Assembly (NCBI RefSeq): GCF_001417735.1
Contig: NZ_BBUZ01000022.1
Location: 947,978-1,011,977, forward strand
Direction of reading: 5' to 3'
DNA from: Streptomyces sp. NBRC 110028
Lineage (GTDB): Bacteria; Actinomycetota; Actinomycetes; Streptomycetales; Streptomycetaceae
Length of the DNA: 64,000 nt
The notes beneath the pieces are model-generated. The model saw only the letters and a program-made list of their open reading frames with translations. It was not told the DNA's origin and made no database searches. The translations under genes and the position numbers were made by a program. Positions 18,603-28,233 of the stretch are shown in pieces (position 1 is the stretch's first letter; every line of letters begins with the position of its first letter).

Positions 18603-18638
18603 GGAGGCCGCACCCCGAGACCCTGGGGTGCGGCCTCC
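18603..18638 (+). terminator. Hairpin after purH
   Basis: A perfect 14-bp stem (18603-18616 with 18625-18638) and an 8-nt loop, with no T tract, as is usual in Streptomyces. Confidence 0.75.
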
Positions 18639-18714
18639 GCCGCCCACCCCCCGCTCCGTGCCCCCGGAGGGCCCTGAGTGGAATCGATGTCCCCGCATCC
18701 GGGAGGATGAAGCC

Positions 18715-19602
18715 ATGACCGCCCAGATTCTCGATGGCAAGGCAACCGCCGCCGCGATCAAGTCCGATCTCGTCAGCCGCGTGGAGGCGCTGAAGGCCAA
18801 GGGCGTCCATCCCGGCCTCGGAACCCTGCTCGTCGGCGACGACCCGGGCAGCAAGTGGTACGTCGCGGGCAAGCACCGCGACTGCGCGCAGGTGGGCATC
18901 GCCTCCATCCGCCGCGACCTGCCCGACACCGCCACCCAGGAGGAGATCGAGGCGGCGGTCCGCGAGCTGAACGAGGACCCGTCCTGCACGGGCTACATCG
19001 TCCAGCTGCCGCTGCCCAAGGGCATCGACACCAACCGGGTGCTGGAGCTGATCGACCCGGCCAAGGACGCCGACGGGCTGCACCCGATGAGCCTCGGCAA
19101 GCTGGTGCTGAACGAGACCGCGCCGCTGCCGTGCACCCCGCAGGGCATCATCCAGCTGCTGCGCCACCACGGTGTGGAGATCAATGGCGCGCATGTGGTG
19201 GTCGTCGGCCGTGGCATCACCGTGGGCCGGTCGATCGGGTTGCTGCTCACCCGCCGCTCCGAGAACGCGACGGTCACCCTGTGCCACACCGGCACCCGCG
19301 ACCTGTCCGCGCAACTGCGCCAGGCCGACATCATCGTGGCCGCCGCCGGGGTGCGGCACCTGGTGAAGGCGGAGGACGTCAAGCCGGGCGCCGCGGTGCT
19401 CGACGTGGGCGTCAGCCGGGACGAGCACGGCAAGATCGCCGGGGATGTGCACCCCGATGTGGCCGAGGTCGCGGCCTGGATCTCGCCGAACCCGGGCGGT
19501 GTCGGCCCGATGACGCGCGCTCAGCTGCTGGTCAACGTCGTGGAGGCGGCGGAGCGGGACGCGAAGGCGGCCGCCGACGGCGGTGCCGGTCATGACGGCT
19601 GA
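18715..19602 (+). CDS. folD: Methylenetetrahydrofolate dehydrogenase / cyclohydrolase
   Basis: A 295-residue bifunctional folate enzyme that makes 10-formyl-THF, the donor used by PurN and Pur[24 protein letters not shown] (about 41-63) contains the catalytic Tyr and the Lys of the active site. [13 protein letters not shown] and the NAD(P)-binding [16 protein letters not shown] follow, then [11 protein letters not shown] near the end. In the FolD signature GRSxIVGxP this protein reads [11 protein letters not shown], as in many actinobacteria. ATG 18715 has GGGAGGATGAAGCC upstream. The stop overlaps the next gene by 11 nt. Confidence 0.94.
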   Translation: MTAQILDGKATAAAIKSDLVSRVEALKAKGVHPGLGTLLVGDDPGSKWYVAGKHRDCAQVGIASIRRDLPDTATQEEIEAAVRELNEDPSCTGYIVQLPLPKGIDTNRVLELIDPAKDADGLHPMSLGKLVLNETAPLPCTPQGIIQLLRHHGVEINGAHVVVVGRGITVGRSIGLLLTRRSENATVTLCHTGTRDLSAQLRQADIIVAAAGVRHLVKAEDVKPGAAVLDVGVSRDEHGKIAGDVHPDVAEVAAWISPNPGGVGPMTRAQLLVNVVEAAERDAKAAADGGAGHDG

Positions 19603-20173
19603 GGCGAGCGGAGAGCCCGCGGCCGGAACGCCCGGGTCCGGTCAGGAGACCGCTCATCAGAAGACGGCCGATCAGGAGTCGGCCGATCAGAAGACGGCCG
19701 ATCAGGAGTCGGCCGATCAGGCCCCGGCGGCCGGTCGGGCCCCGGCGGGCAAGCCGACGGTCGGGGAGCTGCCCGGGCTGCTGCTCCGCAAGTCCCGCCG
19801 CTTCCCGCTGATCACCCGGGACACCGCGCGTCCGCAGGGCGGCGGCCGGGCCGCGCCCGGCAGCGCCCCGGCGACCGCCCGGCAGTGGCCGTTCCTGGCG
19901 GTGGTGGGCGGCGTCGCGCTGGGGCTGCTGATCGTCGCGCTGGACGGATTCCGGCTGGGCACGGCGCTGATCGGGCTGTCCCTGCTGGGGGGCGCGGCGC
20001 TGCGGTGGGCGCTGCCGGAGGTCGGGATGCTCGCCGTACGGTCGCGCTTCACCGACCTGCTGACGTACGGCGGGCTCGGCGCGGTGATCGTGCTGCTGTC
20101 GCTGATGGTCCAGCCGGACCCCTGGATCAAGCTCCCGTTCCTCCAGGACGTGGTGCACTTCACGGTCCGCTAG
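19592..20173 (+). CDS. DUF3017 membrane protein
   Basis: A 193-residue protein. The first 60 residues are hydrophilic and contain a 10-residue unit repeated twice ([10 protein letters not shown]). After a linker, three hydrophobic segments follow: [38 protein letters not shown] and [17 protein letters not shown]. This is the DUF3017 arrangement, and the domain follows folD in many actinobacteria. ATG 19592 overlaps folD by 11 nt; an in-frame GTG 19583 is possible. Function unknown. Confidence 0.8.
   Translation: MTAEASGEPAAGTPGSGQETAHQKTADQESADQKTADQESADQAPAAGRAPAGKPTVGELPGLLLRKSRRFPLITRDTARPQGGGRAAPGSAPATARQWPFLAVVGGVALGLLIVALDGFRLGTALIGLSLLGGAALRWALPEVGMLAVRSRFTDLLTYGGLGAVIVLLSLMVQPDPWIKLPFLQDVVHFTVR
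19660..19719 (+). repeat. 30-bp tandem repeat, two copies
   Basis: A 30-bp unit (19660-19689 and 19690-19719) is perfectly duplicated inside the DUF3017 gene, adding ten residues per copy. Confidence 0.85.
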
Positions 20174-20212
20174 TCCGCGCACTCCGCGCGCCCTCCGCGC
20201 GGCCGCCAACCG

Positions 20213-20259
20213 AACGGCGGCCCGTCCTCACCCCCCCCGCGGGAGGACGGGCCGCCGTT
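20213..20259. terminator. Hairpin after the DUF3017 gene
   Basis: A perfect 17-bp stem, 20213-20229 with 20243-20259, loop C-rich. It can end the folD-DUF3017 transcript. Confidence 0.8.
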
Positions 20260-20289
20260 GGCTTGTTCGCGTCCCTCCCGCGCCCCGGC

Positions 20290-20327
20290 GGCGGTCCGCC
20301 CTCTCCCCCGAAGAAGGACGGACCGCC
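20290..20327. terminator. Second hairpin in the same gap
   Basis: GGCGGTCCG (20290-20298 region) pairs with CGGACCGCC (20319-20327). A shorter stem, probably a backup terminator. Confidence 0.5.
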
Positions 20328-20609
20328 TGGTGATCAGGGTTGTGTGTCAGCTGTGCGGGATCAATGGACGTCGACGGCCTGTGGCTCGGAAGTGACCGTT
20401 CCGCAACGAGGTATCGGCTGCGCAACGACGAGCGGACGCGGCGGAGGTGCGGTCCCGGGCCCGAAATTCTCCGATGCGCCCCCGGCGGAGGAGCTGACCT
20501 CCTGGGGCAAGGCATCTCTTCGGGTAGTCAGATCGACGCCCGGGGCGCCGGCAGAGGGACCGGAACAAGGGGAACCACCAGGTACGTACGGGGGGACAGG
20601 GGGAGGCAC

Positions 20610-20915
20610 ATGCCTCGTTGGAGGGACTTGCCCGAGGAACTCGACCCCCAGGTGCGGGAGTTCACCGGGCAATTACGCGGACTCGTCGATCACAGCGGGA
20701 TGAGCGTCGTGGCCACCGCCGACCGCACGGGCTACAGCAAGACCTCCTGGGAGCGCTACCTCGGCGGCAGACTCCTGCCGCCGCAGGGCGCGGTGGAGGC
20801 GCTGGCCGAGGCCACGGGGGCGGACGCGGATCACCTCGGCACCCTGTGGGAGCTGGCGGAGCGGGCCTGGAGCCGTGCCGAGGTGCGGCAGGACACCCCG
20901 CGGGGCGCTCCGTAG
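20610..20915 (+). CDS. Small helix-turn-helix protein
   Basis: A 101-residue protein matching the XRE-like HTH module common in Streptomyces. It starts MPRWRDLPEELDPQVREF; the helix-turn-helix lies at about 30-60 (MSVVATADRTGYSKTSWERY, then LGGRLLPPQGAVEALAEATG). ATG 20610 has GGGGGAGGCAC directly upstream and is strongly favoured over the long open frame before it. Relatives are usually much longer, with a linker and membrane segment after the HTH; here the protein ends just after the domain. It may be a naturally short regulator or a truncation. Confidence 0.72.
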   Translation: MPRWRDLPEELDPQVREFTGQLRGLVDHSGMSVVATADRTGYSKTSWERYLGGRLLPPQGAVEALAEATGADADHLGTLWELAERAWSRAEVRQDTPRGAP

Positions 20916-22234
<1,319 letters not shown>

Positions 22235-22253
22235 CGCGCCACCGCACCTTCCG

Positions 22254-22293
22254 AAGGGTCACCCTCCGTTATTCACTCCGGAGAGTGACCCTT
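22254..22293 (+). terminator. mdh terminator
   Basis: AAGGGTCAC (22254-22262) pairs with GTGACCCTT (22285-22293), followed by another T. Confidence 0.75.
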
Positions 22294-22366
22294 TGGCTAT
22301 TCGCTGTCCTTGCGCCCCACCTTCTCCTACCGTAAGAGGGGTTGACGCCGGCCTCGGGGGGAGAGC

Positions 22367-24091
22367 ATGGGCTCAGGCAGTCGCAGTGATCACGTTTCCA
22401 GTCACGCAGCCAGTGAGGCCACGCGTTTGCTGTGCGCGGGGGCGTATCTGGACGACGACTTCCGGGACGCGGTCGTGGACGAGCTGTTGGTCCACGAGGA
22501 GCGCGTGGTGGCGCCGTCGCTGGGCATCGACGCCTCCAGGGTGCTCGCCCACGCGCTGCGCGCCCGTCGTCTGGAGGCGGGCTGGATCCTGCTGTTGATC
22601 GGGCTCTGGCTGCTGCACGCGCTGCTGGCCAAGGGCTTCTTCCCCGTCTTCCTGCTGTCCTGCGGGCTGTTGCTGCTGGCGACGTGGGCCAGGGGCGGCG
22701 CCTCGGGCCCCTTCCGCGCCGACTATCCGGGCTCCGACGGGATCGCGCCCGCCCGGAGGCGGCTGGCCGCCGTCCTGCGGGTGGCCGGAGTGCTGCTGCT
22801 GGTCGCGTATGTGATCTCCGCGCTGGAGCTGGTCCTCGGGGACGAGCCGGATCCGAGCGCACTGGAGAGCGACGTGCTGCGGGGGCTGACGGCGGGGGCG
22901 GGCGCCGGTGCCGCCTGGGCCGCGCTGCTGATCCCCGCCGCGATGGCCGCGGCGGTCGCCCTGCACCGCGAGCATGTGGCACGGGTGCTGTCCACCGACC
23001 TCGATCCGCGGACCTTCGCCGCTCCCGACGACGACCCGGCCGAGCGCTCCGGCAGTGCCCGCCTGCGGCGGGTGCGGGAGCTGATCCGGCGCGAGCAGCA
23101 CGCGCCCGTGATCCTTTACCACGATCAGCACCCCTTTCTCGGGGCGGGCACCGCGCACGCCACCTGGACACTCGCGGTCGAGCTGCGGCCGCGCGAGGGC
23201 CGCACGGCGGTGCCGCTGGACAACCGGGTGATCCTGGAGCGGATCCGGCCGCTGGTGGAGAATCTGCGCACCCCGTCCGCCCGGCCCCCGGCCCGGGACC
23301 CCGCCCGGAGCGCCTCGGTGCCGAGGCAGTCGGTCGAGGTCCGCGACCGGCTGCGCGGTCTGGAGCTGGACGAGTGCGTGTTCGTGAAGGCCACCGGGTT
23401 GCGCAGCCGCTCCCTCGCGCCGCACGGCGAGGCGCACTTCGAGCGGGAGCGGGCCGAGGCGGTCGAGGAGGGCGGCGAGGTCCGGCGGCACTTCCTGCGC
23501 ATCCGGGTCGGTGCCTGGCAGGAGGAGGTCGTCACCACCGTCTTCGTCCGGGTGCACACCCAAGGCGGCATGCTGATGGTGGAGTTCGCACCCCATGTGC
23601 TGCGCCCGATCCGCCCGGACTTCCGCGCGATCGACCGGCTCACCGACTCCCACCGCCGCGGCGGACTGCCGGGCAAGGTGCTGTGGGCGCTGGCCCGGAC
23701 GCCCACGGCCGCCGGCCGCGTGCTGATCCACGGCTTCCGGATGATCGCCTTCTTCCTGCGGATGTACACGGGCGCCTATGCCGCGGCCATCCCCGACGGG
23801 CCCTGGAGATCCGTGCGCGAGCTGGGCAGCGACGGCAGCGCCTCGCTCTTCCAGGAGATGGACGTCAGCCGCTATCTGAAGAGCGTCGAGGACCGGGTGG
23901 CCAACGGGGTGCGGCAGGCGCTGGACGAAGCCGGATGGGAGACCGGCGAGTTCGAGCAGAAGATCATCAACGTGAGCGGTGGCGGCATCTTCATCGAGTC
24001 CGCGCAGGACAGCGCCATCACCGTCGGCGACCACAACACGGTCAGCAATACCAGGGGCAACGGAGGGGGAGGCGGCCATGGCGACGGCTGA
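22367..24091 (+). CDS. Four-segment membrane protein with a C-terminal GDHN motif
   Basis: A 574-residue protein I cannot name. Four membrane segments lie at about 71-88, 91-108, 138-157 and 176-199. A soluble part of about 370 residues follows, with VRELIRREQHAPVILYHDQH and VVTTVFVRVHTQGGMLMVEF. The last 42 residues are Gly/Ser/Asn-rich and contain SAITVGDHNTVSN (GDHN at 554-557). ATG 22367 has GGGGGGAGAGC upstream. The gene overlaps the next one by 14 nt, and that protein carries the same motif near its N-terminus, so the two products probably interact. It begins an apparent operon of three genes. Confidence 0.7.
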   Translation: MGSGSRSDHVSSHAASEATRLLCAGAYLDDDFRDAVVDELLVHEERVVAPSLGIDASRVLAHALRARRLEAGWILLLIGLWLLHALLAKGFFPVFLLSCGLLLLATWARGGASGPFRADYPGSDGIAPARRRLAAVLRVAGVLLLVAYVISALELVLGDEPDPSALESDVLRGLTAGAGAGAAWAALLIPAAMAAAVALHREHVARVLSTDLDPRTFAAPDDDPAERSGSARLRRVRELIRREQHAPVILYHDQHPFLGAGTAHATWTLAVELRPREGRTAVPLDNRVILERIRPLVENLRTPSARPPARDPARSASVPRQSVEVRDRLRGLELDECVFVKATGLRSRSLAPHGEAHFERERAEAVEEGGEVRRHFLRIRVGAWQEEVVTTVFVRVHTQGGMLMVEFAPHVLRPIRPDFRAIDRLTDSHRRGGLPGKVLWALARTPTAAGRVLIHGFRMIAFFLRMYTGAYAAAIPDGPWRSVRELGSDGSASLFQEMDVSRYLKSVEDRVANGVRQALDEAGWETGEFEQKIINVSGGGIFIESAQDSAITVGDHNTVSNTRGNGGGGGHGDG

Positions 24092-24521
24092 GCGGGACGA
24101 GGCACAGGGCGAGGCACGGGACCAGGAAAGCGGCGCGGGCGCGGCCGGAGGCCCGGGCGGGCGGCGGTTCGGGGACATCCGCATCGGCAATGTGCGCGGC
24201 GGGGTCGTCGGCATCGGCGACCACAACCACATCGTGAACGGGCCGCAGGGCGGCACCGGCTGCGACCCGGCGTTCGAGGAGTTGCTGAGCGCCGTCCGGC
24301 AGCTCTCCGCCGACCTGGAGCGACTGGTGGCCAGCCCCGAGGTCAGCGCGCTGTCGGACGAACTGGCCGGCACCCAGGACGAGATCCAGCGCACCGGCCG
24401 GGCCGGTGCGGGCCGGCTCGCCCGGCTCCGGGCGCTGCTGCAGGACGCCGGGGCCGGTATCGGCATGCTGGCGTCGGGCGTTGCCGTCGGCCAGGCGGTC
24501 GGCGCGCTGCTGGGCGGCTGA
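24078..24521 (+). CDS. Small GDHN-motif protein with a helical C-terminus
   Basis: A 147-residue protein. After an acidic Gly/Glu leader comes GVVGIGDHNHIVNG (GDHN at 47-50), closely resembling the C-terminal motif of the gene before. A helical region follows (FEELLSAVRQLSADLERL; LSDELAGTQDEIQRTG), and the end is hydrophobic and Gly/Ala-rich (AGIGMLASGVAVGQAVGALL). That end could insert into or pack on a membrane. ATG 24078 has GGAGGGGGAGG upstream. The short motif next to Asn and small residues is reminiscent of amyloid-type signalling motifs, but that is inference. Function unknown. Confidence 0.65.
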   Translation: MATAERDEAQGEARDQESGAGAAGGPGGRRFGDIRIGNVRGGVVGIGDHNHIVNGPQGGTGCDPAFEELLSAVRQLSADLERLVASPEVSALSDELAGTQDEIQRTGRAGAGRLARLRALLQDAGAGIGMLASGVAVGQAVGALLGG

Positions 24522-24522
24522 G

Positions 24523-25314
24523 ATGAGCGCGCCGAGCGACGAGCGCGGCCCGCACTGGGACGAGGCCGCGCAGCGCTGGGTGGGGGAGGGCGCCGAGCCG
24601 CCCGCCCCGGGCAGACGGCCGCCGAGTCCGCACCGGGGGCCGGTGCTGCTCGTGGTGCTGGCCGTCGTGCTCATCGGCGGCATCGGCGTCGGCACCTGGC
24701 ATCTGCTGTCGGGCAGCGGTGACGACACGGCGCAGGGCGACAGCGGCCCCAGCGCGACCTCGTCCGGCTGGGACGGCGGCTCGCCGTCGCCGTCCGATGG
24801 CGTGCCGTCGTCGGCGGAGCCGTCCGCCTCGCCGTCCGATTCGGTCGCCGCGGGCAGCGGGCCACCGCAGGGGTATGAGCGCACCACGGATCCGGAGGGG
24901 TTCAGGCTGGACGTCCCGGTGGGCTGGCAGCGCGTCAAGCGCGATACGGGCGTCTTCTACGAGTCGTCCGACGCGAGCCGGCTGATCCAGGTCTTCGCCC
25001 TGACCAGCCCTCAGGTCACCCCGTACGAGGCGCTGAAGCAGGCCGAGACCAGCCTCAAGAAGAACCCCCACTACAAGCGGTACGGGCTGAAGCGGCTCGG
25101 CCCGGGCGACGGCGCGGACGCGGAGCTGGAGTACGGCTATCGCAGCCCGAAGTACGGTCCGCGCCGCGTCCTCGACCGTGCGTTCACCGGGCCGGACGGG
25201 GTGCAGTACGCGGTGCTGGTGGCGGGCCCGTCCGATGAGTGGCCGCGTCAGGTGGAGCTGCAGCGCGTCGCGTTGGGCGCCTTCTGCCCCACCACGTACT
25301 GCCCGGCCACCTGA
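24523..25314 (+). CDS. Membrane-anchored protein with a GFRLDVPVGW-type domain
   Basis: A 263-residue protein. A short cytoplasmic part is followed by a single membrane segment near 40-60 (GPVLLVVLAVVLIGGIGVGTW), a Ser/Pro-rich linker, and an extracytoplasmic domain of about 145 residues. That domain begins at GFRLDVPVGWQRVKRDTG and ends in FCPTTYC. The next gene and the C-terminus of the pseudokinase at 47228-48715 carry the same domain type. It starts 1 nt after the previous stop, so it is co-transcribed. The role may be ligand sensing or surface binding, which is unproven. Confidence 0.7.
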   Translation: MSAPSDERGPHWDEAAQRWVGEGAEPPAPGRRPPSPHRGPVLLVVLAVVLIGGIGVGTWHLLSGSGDDTAQGDSGPSATSSGWDGGSPSPSDGVPSSAEPSASPSDSVAAGSGPPQGYERTTDPEGFRLDVPVGWQRVKRDTGVFYESSDASRLIQVFALTSPQVTPYEALKQAETSLKKNPHYKRYGLKRLGPGDGADAELEYGYRSPKYGPRRVLDRAFTGPDGVQYAVLVAGPSDEWPRQVELQRVALGAFCPTTYCPAT

Positions 25315-25335
25315 GCGGGGGCGGGATGGGCGTAG

Positions 25336-25400
25336 TGGGTACCCATATGTCGGCTAACGCGGTTAACTCTTCTTATCGGTAGAAGAATACGGTTTAGGGG
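25336..25400 (+). promoter_or_regulatory. Cluster of small dyads upstream of the next gene
   Basis: TGGGTACCCA (25336-25345), TAACGCGGTTA (25355-25365) and a TTCTT...AAGAA dyad (about 25370-25388) lie together in an AT-rich patch. A GGGGGG ribosome site follows. They are candidate operator and promoter elements for the gene at 25408. Confidence 0.4.
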
Positions 25401-25407
25401 GGCGGGC

Positions 25408-26391
25408 ATGACTGACGGGGGCTCGGAGGGGCCGCGCGGGCCCGAGGAGCAGTGGGGCCCGGTGGAGTATCGGGGGTCGGTGGAGTATCGGGGACCGGGG
25501 GACACGCAGCAGTGGGAGACCCGCCAGTGGGACCTCGGTGAGGGCCCGGCGGCGCAGCCGGGCGATGCTCCCGGTACCGGGTCCGGCGTCGGATCGGGGG
25601 CCGGATCGGGGGCCGAGACACGGCGGGTGTTGCAGGCCGTGGCGGTCACGGTGTTCCTGACCGCCGGGATCGCGTTCTCCGGCTGGGTGGCGTTCGGCGG
25701 TGACGGGACGGCCCGCGACCAGGCGGGACCGCTGCCCTGGAACCGCGGGACCCCCGTGCCCTCGGCGACCGCGAAGGCCACGGCGCCCAGCGATGTCTAT
25801 CCCGCGCCCGAGACCGGGGCGCCCACGGATCTGCCGTCGGGAGTGCCGAGCGCCGCTCCGTCCGGTCTGCCCTCGGCGGACCCGTCCGGGGCTGCGTCCG
25901 CCTCCCCGTCGGCGCTCCCGTCCCTGACGGGCTCCGCACCGCCCTCGGGGTTCAGCACCGCGCGGGACCCGAAGGGCTTCGACCTCGCCGTCCCCGACGG
26001 ATGGCGGCGGACGGTGGAGGGCCCGAGCGTCTTCTACACCTCGCCCGACGACTCCACCCGGATCCAGGTGTTCGAGCTGCACGGTCCCGAGGCCACGCCG
26101 TACGAGTCGGCGCAGGAGGCCGAGCGGCTGGCGTCCCGCAGCCGCGACTACGAGCAGATCACCCTCGCCCAGCTCGGCGCGGCCGCCATGGACCCGGCCC
26201 AGCTGGAGTACACGTACCAGAGCAAGCAGTCCGGCGCCCGCCGCATACTCGACCGCCGCTTCGCCGCGCAGAACGGCACCATGTACGCGGTGCTGGTCAT
26301 CGGCCCCGCCGGCGACCGGGCCGAGGAGCAGTCGCTCCACGACACCGTGCTGGAAACCTTCTGCCCCACCGCCTACTGCACCGCTTCGTAG
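25408..26391 (+). CDS. Membrane-anchored paralogue of the preceding protein
   Basis: A 327-residue protein with a hydrophilic 75-residue N-terminus that includes a repeated VEYRGS/VEYRGP unit. One membrane segment (LQAVAVTVFLTAGIAFSGWV) and a long Ser/Pro/Ala linker follow, then an extracytoplasmic domain starting GFDLAVPDGWRRTVEG and ending FCPTAYC. The domain aligns along its length with that of the protein encoded at 24523-25314, including the terminal Cys-x4-Cys, so they are duplicates. It has its own upstream region. Function unknown. Confidence 0.7.
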   Translation: MTDGGSEGPRGPEEQWGPVEYRGSVEYRGPGDTQQWETRQWDLGEGPAAQPGDAPGTGSGVGSGAGSGAETRRVLQAVAVTVFLTAGIAFSGWVAFGGDGTARDQAGPLPWNRGTPVPSATAKATAPSDVYPAPETGAPTDLPSGVPSAAPSGLPSADPSGAASASPSALPSLTGSAPPSGFSTARDPKGFDLAVPDGWRRTVEGPSVFYTSPDDSTRIQVFELHGPEATPYESAQEAERLASRSRDYEQITLAQLGAAAMDPAQLEYTYQSKQSGARRILDRRFAAQNGTMYAVLVIGPAGDRAEEQSLHDTVLETFCPTAYCTAS

Positions 26392-26445
26392 CTCCCGCGC
26401 GCCCTCGCGCGTGAACCGGGCCACTTTCAAGGAAAAATCGCGCAT

Positions 26446-26515
26446 ACGTTTCGCACTTCCGGTAAGGGGTCCTTGTTGCTGGCGTGGCCAGCGGGAACGT
26501 TCGCAATACCGGAAG
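26446..26515. promoter_or_regulatory. Nested dyads upstream of betB
   Basis: CTTCCGGTA (26456-26464) is inverted as TACCGGAAG (26507-26515). Between them lies the palindrome GCTGGC-GTG-GCCAGC (26478-26492). ACGTTTCGCA (26446) is repeated directly as ACGTTCGCA (26498). This looks like a regulator site controlling the betaine operon, possibly a BetI- or GbsR-like repressor; none is encoded in the window. Confidence 0.45.
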
Positions 26516-26527
26516 GCAGAGGTAGAC

Positions 26528-28030
26528 GTGTCGGCAGTCGAGACCATTCATGTGGACGGGGTGTGGCGGACGGCCGCATCCGGCGCGCAGCGGGAGGTTC
26601 TCGACCCCGCGGACGCCAAGACGCTCGCGGTCGTGGCCGAGGGTGGCGCCGAGGACACCGACGCGGCCATCGCCGCCGCGCGCCGCGCCTTCGACAGCGG
26701 TCCCTGGCCGCACACCCCCGTCGCCGAGCGGGCGGCGCTGCTGCGGCGCGTCGCCGATCTGCTCCAGCGTGACCGTGAGGAGATCGCGCTCCTGGAGAGC
26801 CGCGACACCGGCAAGACCCTGGAGGAGGGCCGGGTCGACGTCGACGACGTGACCAACGCCTTCCGCTACTTCGCCGAGCTGGTCGCGGGCGAGTCCGCCG
26901 GCCGGGTGGTCGACGCGGGTAGCCCCGATGTGCACAGCGTCGTGGTGCACGAGCCGGTCGGCGTCTGCGCGATGATCACGCCCTGGAACTACCCGCTGCT
27001 GCAGGCCAGCTGGAAGGTGGCCCCGGCGCTCGCGGCGGGCAACACCTTCGTGATCAAGCCCAGCGAAGTGACCCCGCTGTCCACCGTCCATCTGGTGAAG
27101 CTGCTGGTCGAGGCGGGCCTGCCGAACGGTGTGGCCAACCTGGTGACCGGCGCCGGCGACCCGGTCGGCGCCCGGATGGCCGAGCACCCGGATGTGGACC
27201 TGGTGTCCTTCACCGGCGGCCTGATCAGCGGCACCAAGGTGGCCCAGGCCGCCGCGCCGAGCGTGAAGAAGGTCGCCCTGGAGCTGGGCGGCAAGAACCC
27301 GAACGTCGTCTTCGCCGACGCCTGCGCCACCGACGAGGGCTTCGACACCGCCGTCGACCAGGCGCTGAACGCCGCCTTCATCCACAGCGGCCAGGTCTGC
27401 TCGGCCGGCGCCCGGCTGATCATCGAGGAGTCGGTGCGCGAGCGGTTCGTCGCCGAGCTGGTCAGCCGCGCCGAGAAGATCAAGCTGGGCCGTGGCACCG
27501 AGGAGGGCGTGGAGTGCGGTCCGCTCGTCTCGGCCCAGCAGCTCGCCAAGACCCAGGCGTATGTGGCGTCCGCCCTGGAGGAGGGCGCCGTGCTGCGCTG
27601 CGGCGGCAAGCAGCCCGAGCCGTCCGACGTCCGCCCCGCGACCGGCTACTTCTATCTGCCGACCGTGCTCGACCAGTGCCATCGTGAGATGCGCGTCGTG
27701 CGTGAAGAAACGTTCGGCCCGATCCTTTCGGTGGAGACGTTCAGCACCGAAGATGAGGCCGTGGCCCTCGCCAATGACACCGAGTACGGCCTGGCCGGCG
27801 CGGTCTGGTCGTCCGACACCGCGCGCGCCCGCCGGGTCGCCGCGCGGCTGCGCCACGGCACCGTATGGATCAACGACTTCCACCCCTACCTCCCGCAGGC
27901 CGAATGGGGCGGCTTCGGCAAGTCCGGCGTCGGACGTGAGCTGGGCCCGGCGGGCCTGGACGAGTACCGCGAGACCAAGCATGTCTACGAGAACCTGCGG
28001 CCCGGCCCGGTGCGCTGGTTCGGCGGCTGA
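26528..28030 (+). CDS. betB: Betaine-aldehyde dehydrogenase
   Basis: A 500-residue NAD(P)-dependent aldehyde dehydrogenase that converts betaine aldehyde to glycine betaine. It shows the cofactor-binding TPWNYPLLQASWKVAPALAA, the general base in LELGGKNPNVV, the catalytic cysteine in HSGQVCSAG, and the ETFGPILSVE signature. GTG 26528, with GGAAGG and GAGG upstream, gives a normal family length. The neighbouring choline dehydrogenase and glycine betaine transporter support the betaine assignment over other aldehydes. As recalled, the same order is found in S. coelicolor. Confidence 0.88.
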   Translation: MSAVETIHVDGVWRTAASGAQREVLDPADAKTLAVVAEGGAEDTDAAIAAARRAFDSGPWPHTPVAERAALLRRVADLLQRDREEIALLESRDTGKTLEEGRVDVDDVTNAFRYFAELVAGESAGRVVDAGSPDVHSVVVHEPVGVCAMITPWNYPLLQASWKVAPALAAGNTFVIKPSEVTPLSTVHLVKLLVEAGLPNGVANLVTGAGDPVGARMAEHPDVDLVSFTGGLISGTKVAQAAAPSVKKVALELGGKNPNVVFADACATDEGFDTAVDQALNAAFIHSGQVCSAGARLIIEESVRERFVAELVSRAEKIKLGRGTEEGVECGPLVSAQQLAKTQAYVASALEEGAVLRCGGKQPEPSDVRPATGYFYLPTVLDQCHREMRVVREETFGPILSVETFSTEDEAVALANDTEYGLAGAVWSSDTARARRVAARLRHGTVWINDFHPYLPQAEWGGFGKSGVGRELGPAGLDEYRETKHVYENLRPGPVRWFGG

Positions 28031-28233
28031 CGCCCCACCGCCGGCCCCCGCCCGGGGTGGCACGGCCGGGCCCGGACCTCCCGCCGGGCCCGGGCCACGT
28101 CGCGTCCGGTGACGGGGCCCGGCCTCTTCTCCCCCTTCGTCCGTAACCCCCATCCTCTCCAGGGACGGCCTCCGGCCCGCGCCCGTGTGGGCCGCCCCGG
28201 AAGACCGGAAGACCGCGAGGAGTAACCCCCACC

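Larger units (their letters stand above)
20174..20609. other. 436-bp intergenic region with two terminators
   Basis: Two hairpins occupy 20213-20327 (listed separately). From 20340 to 20609 the frame upstream of the HTH start is open but its composition is not coding-like. It is probably the promoter and leader of the HTH gene, in which I recognise no certain -10/-35 pair. Confidence 0.5.
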
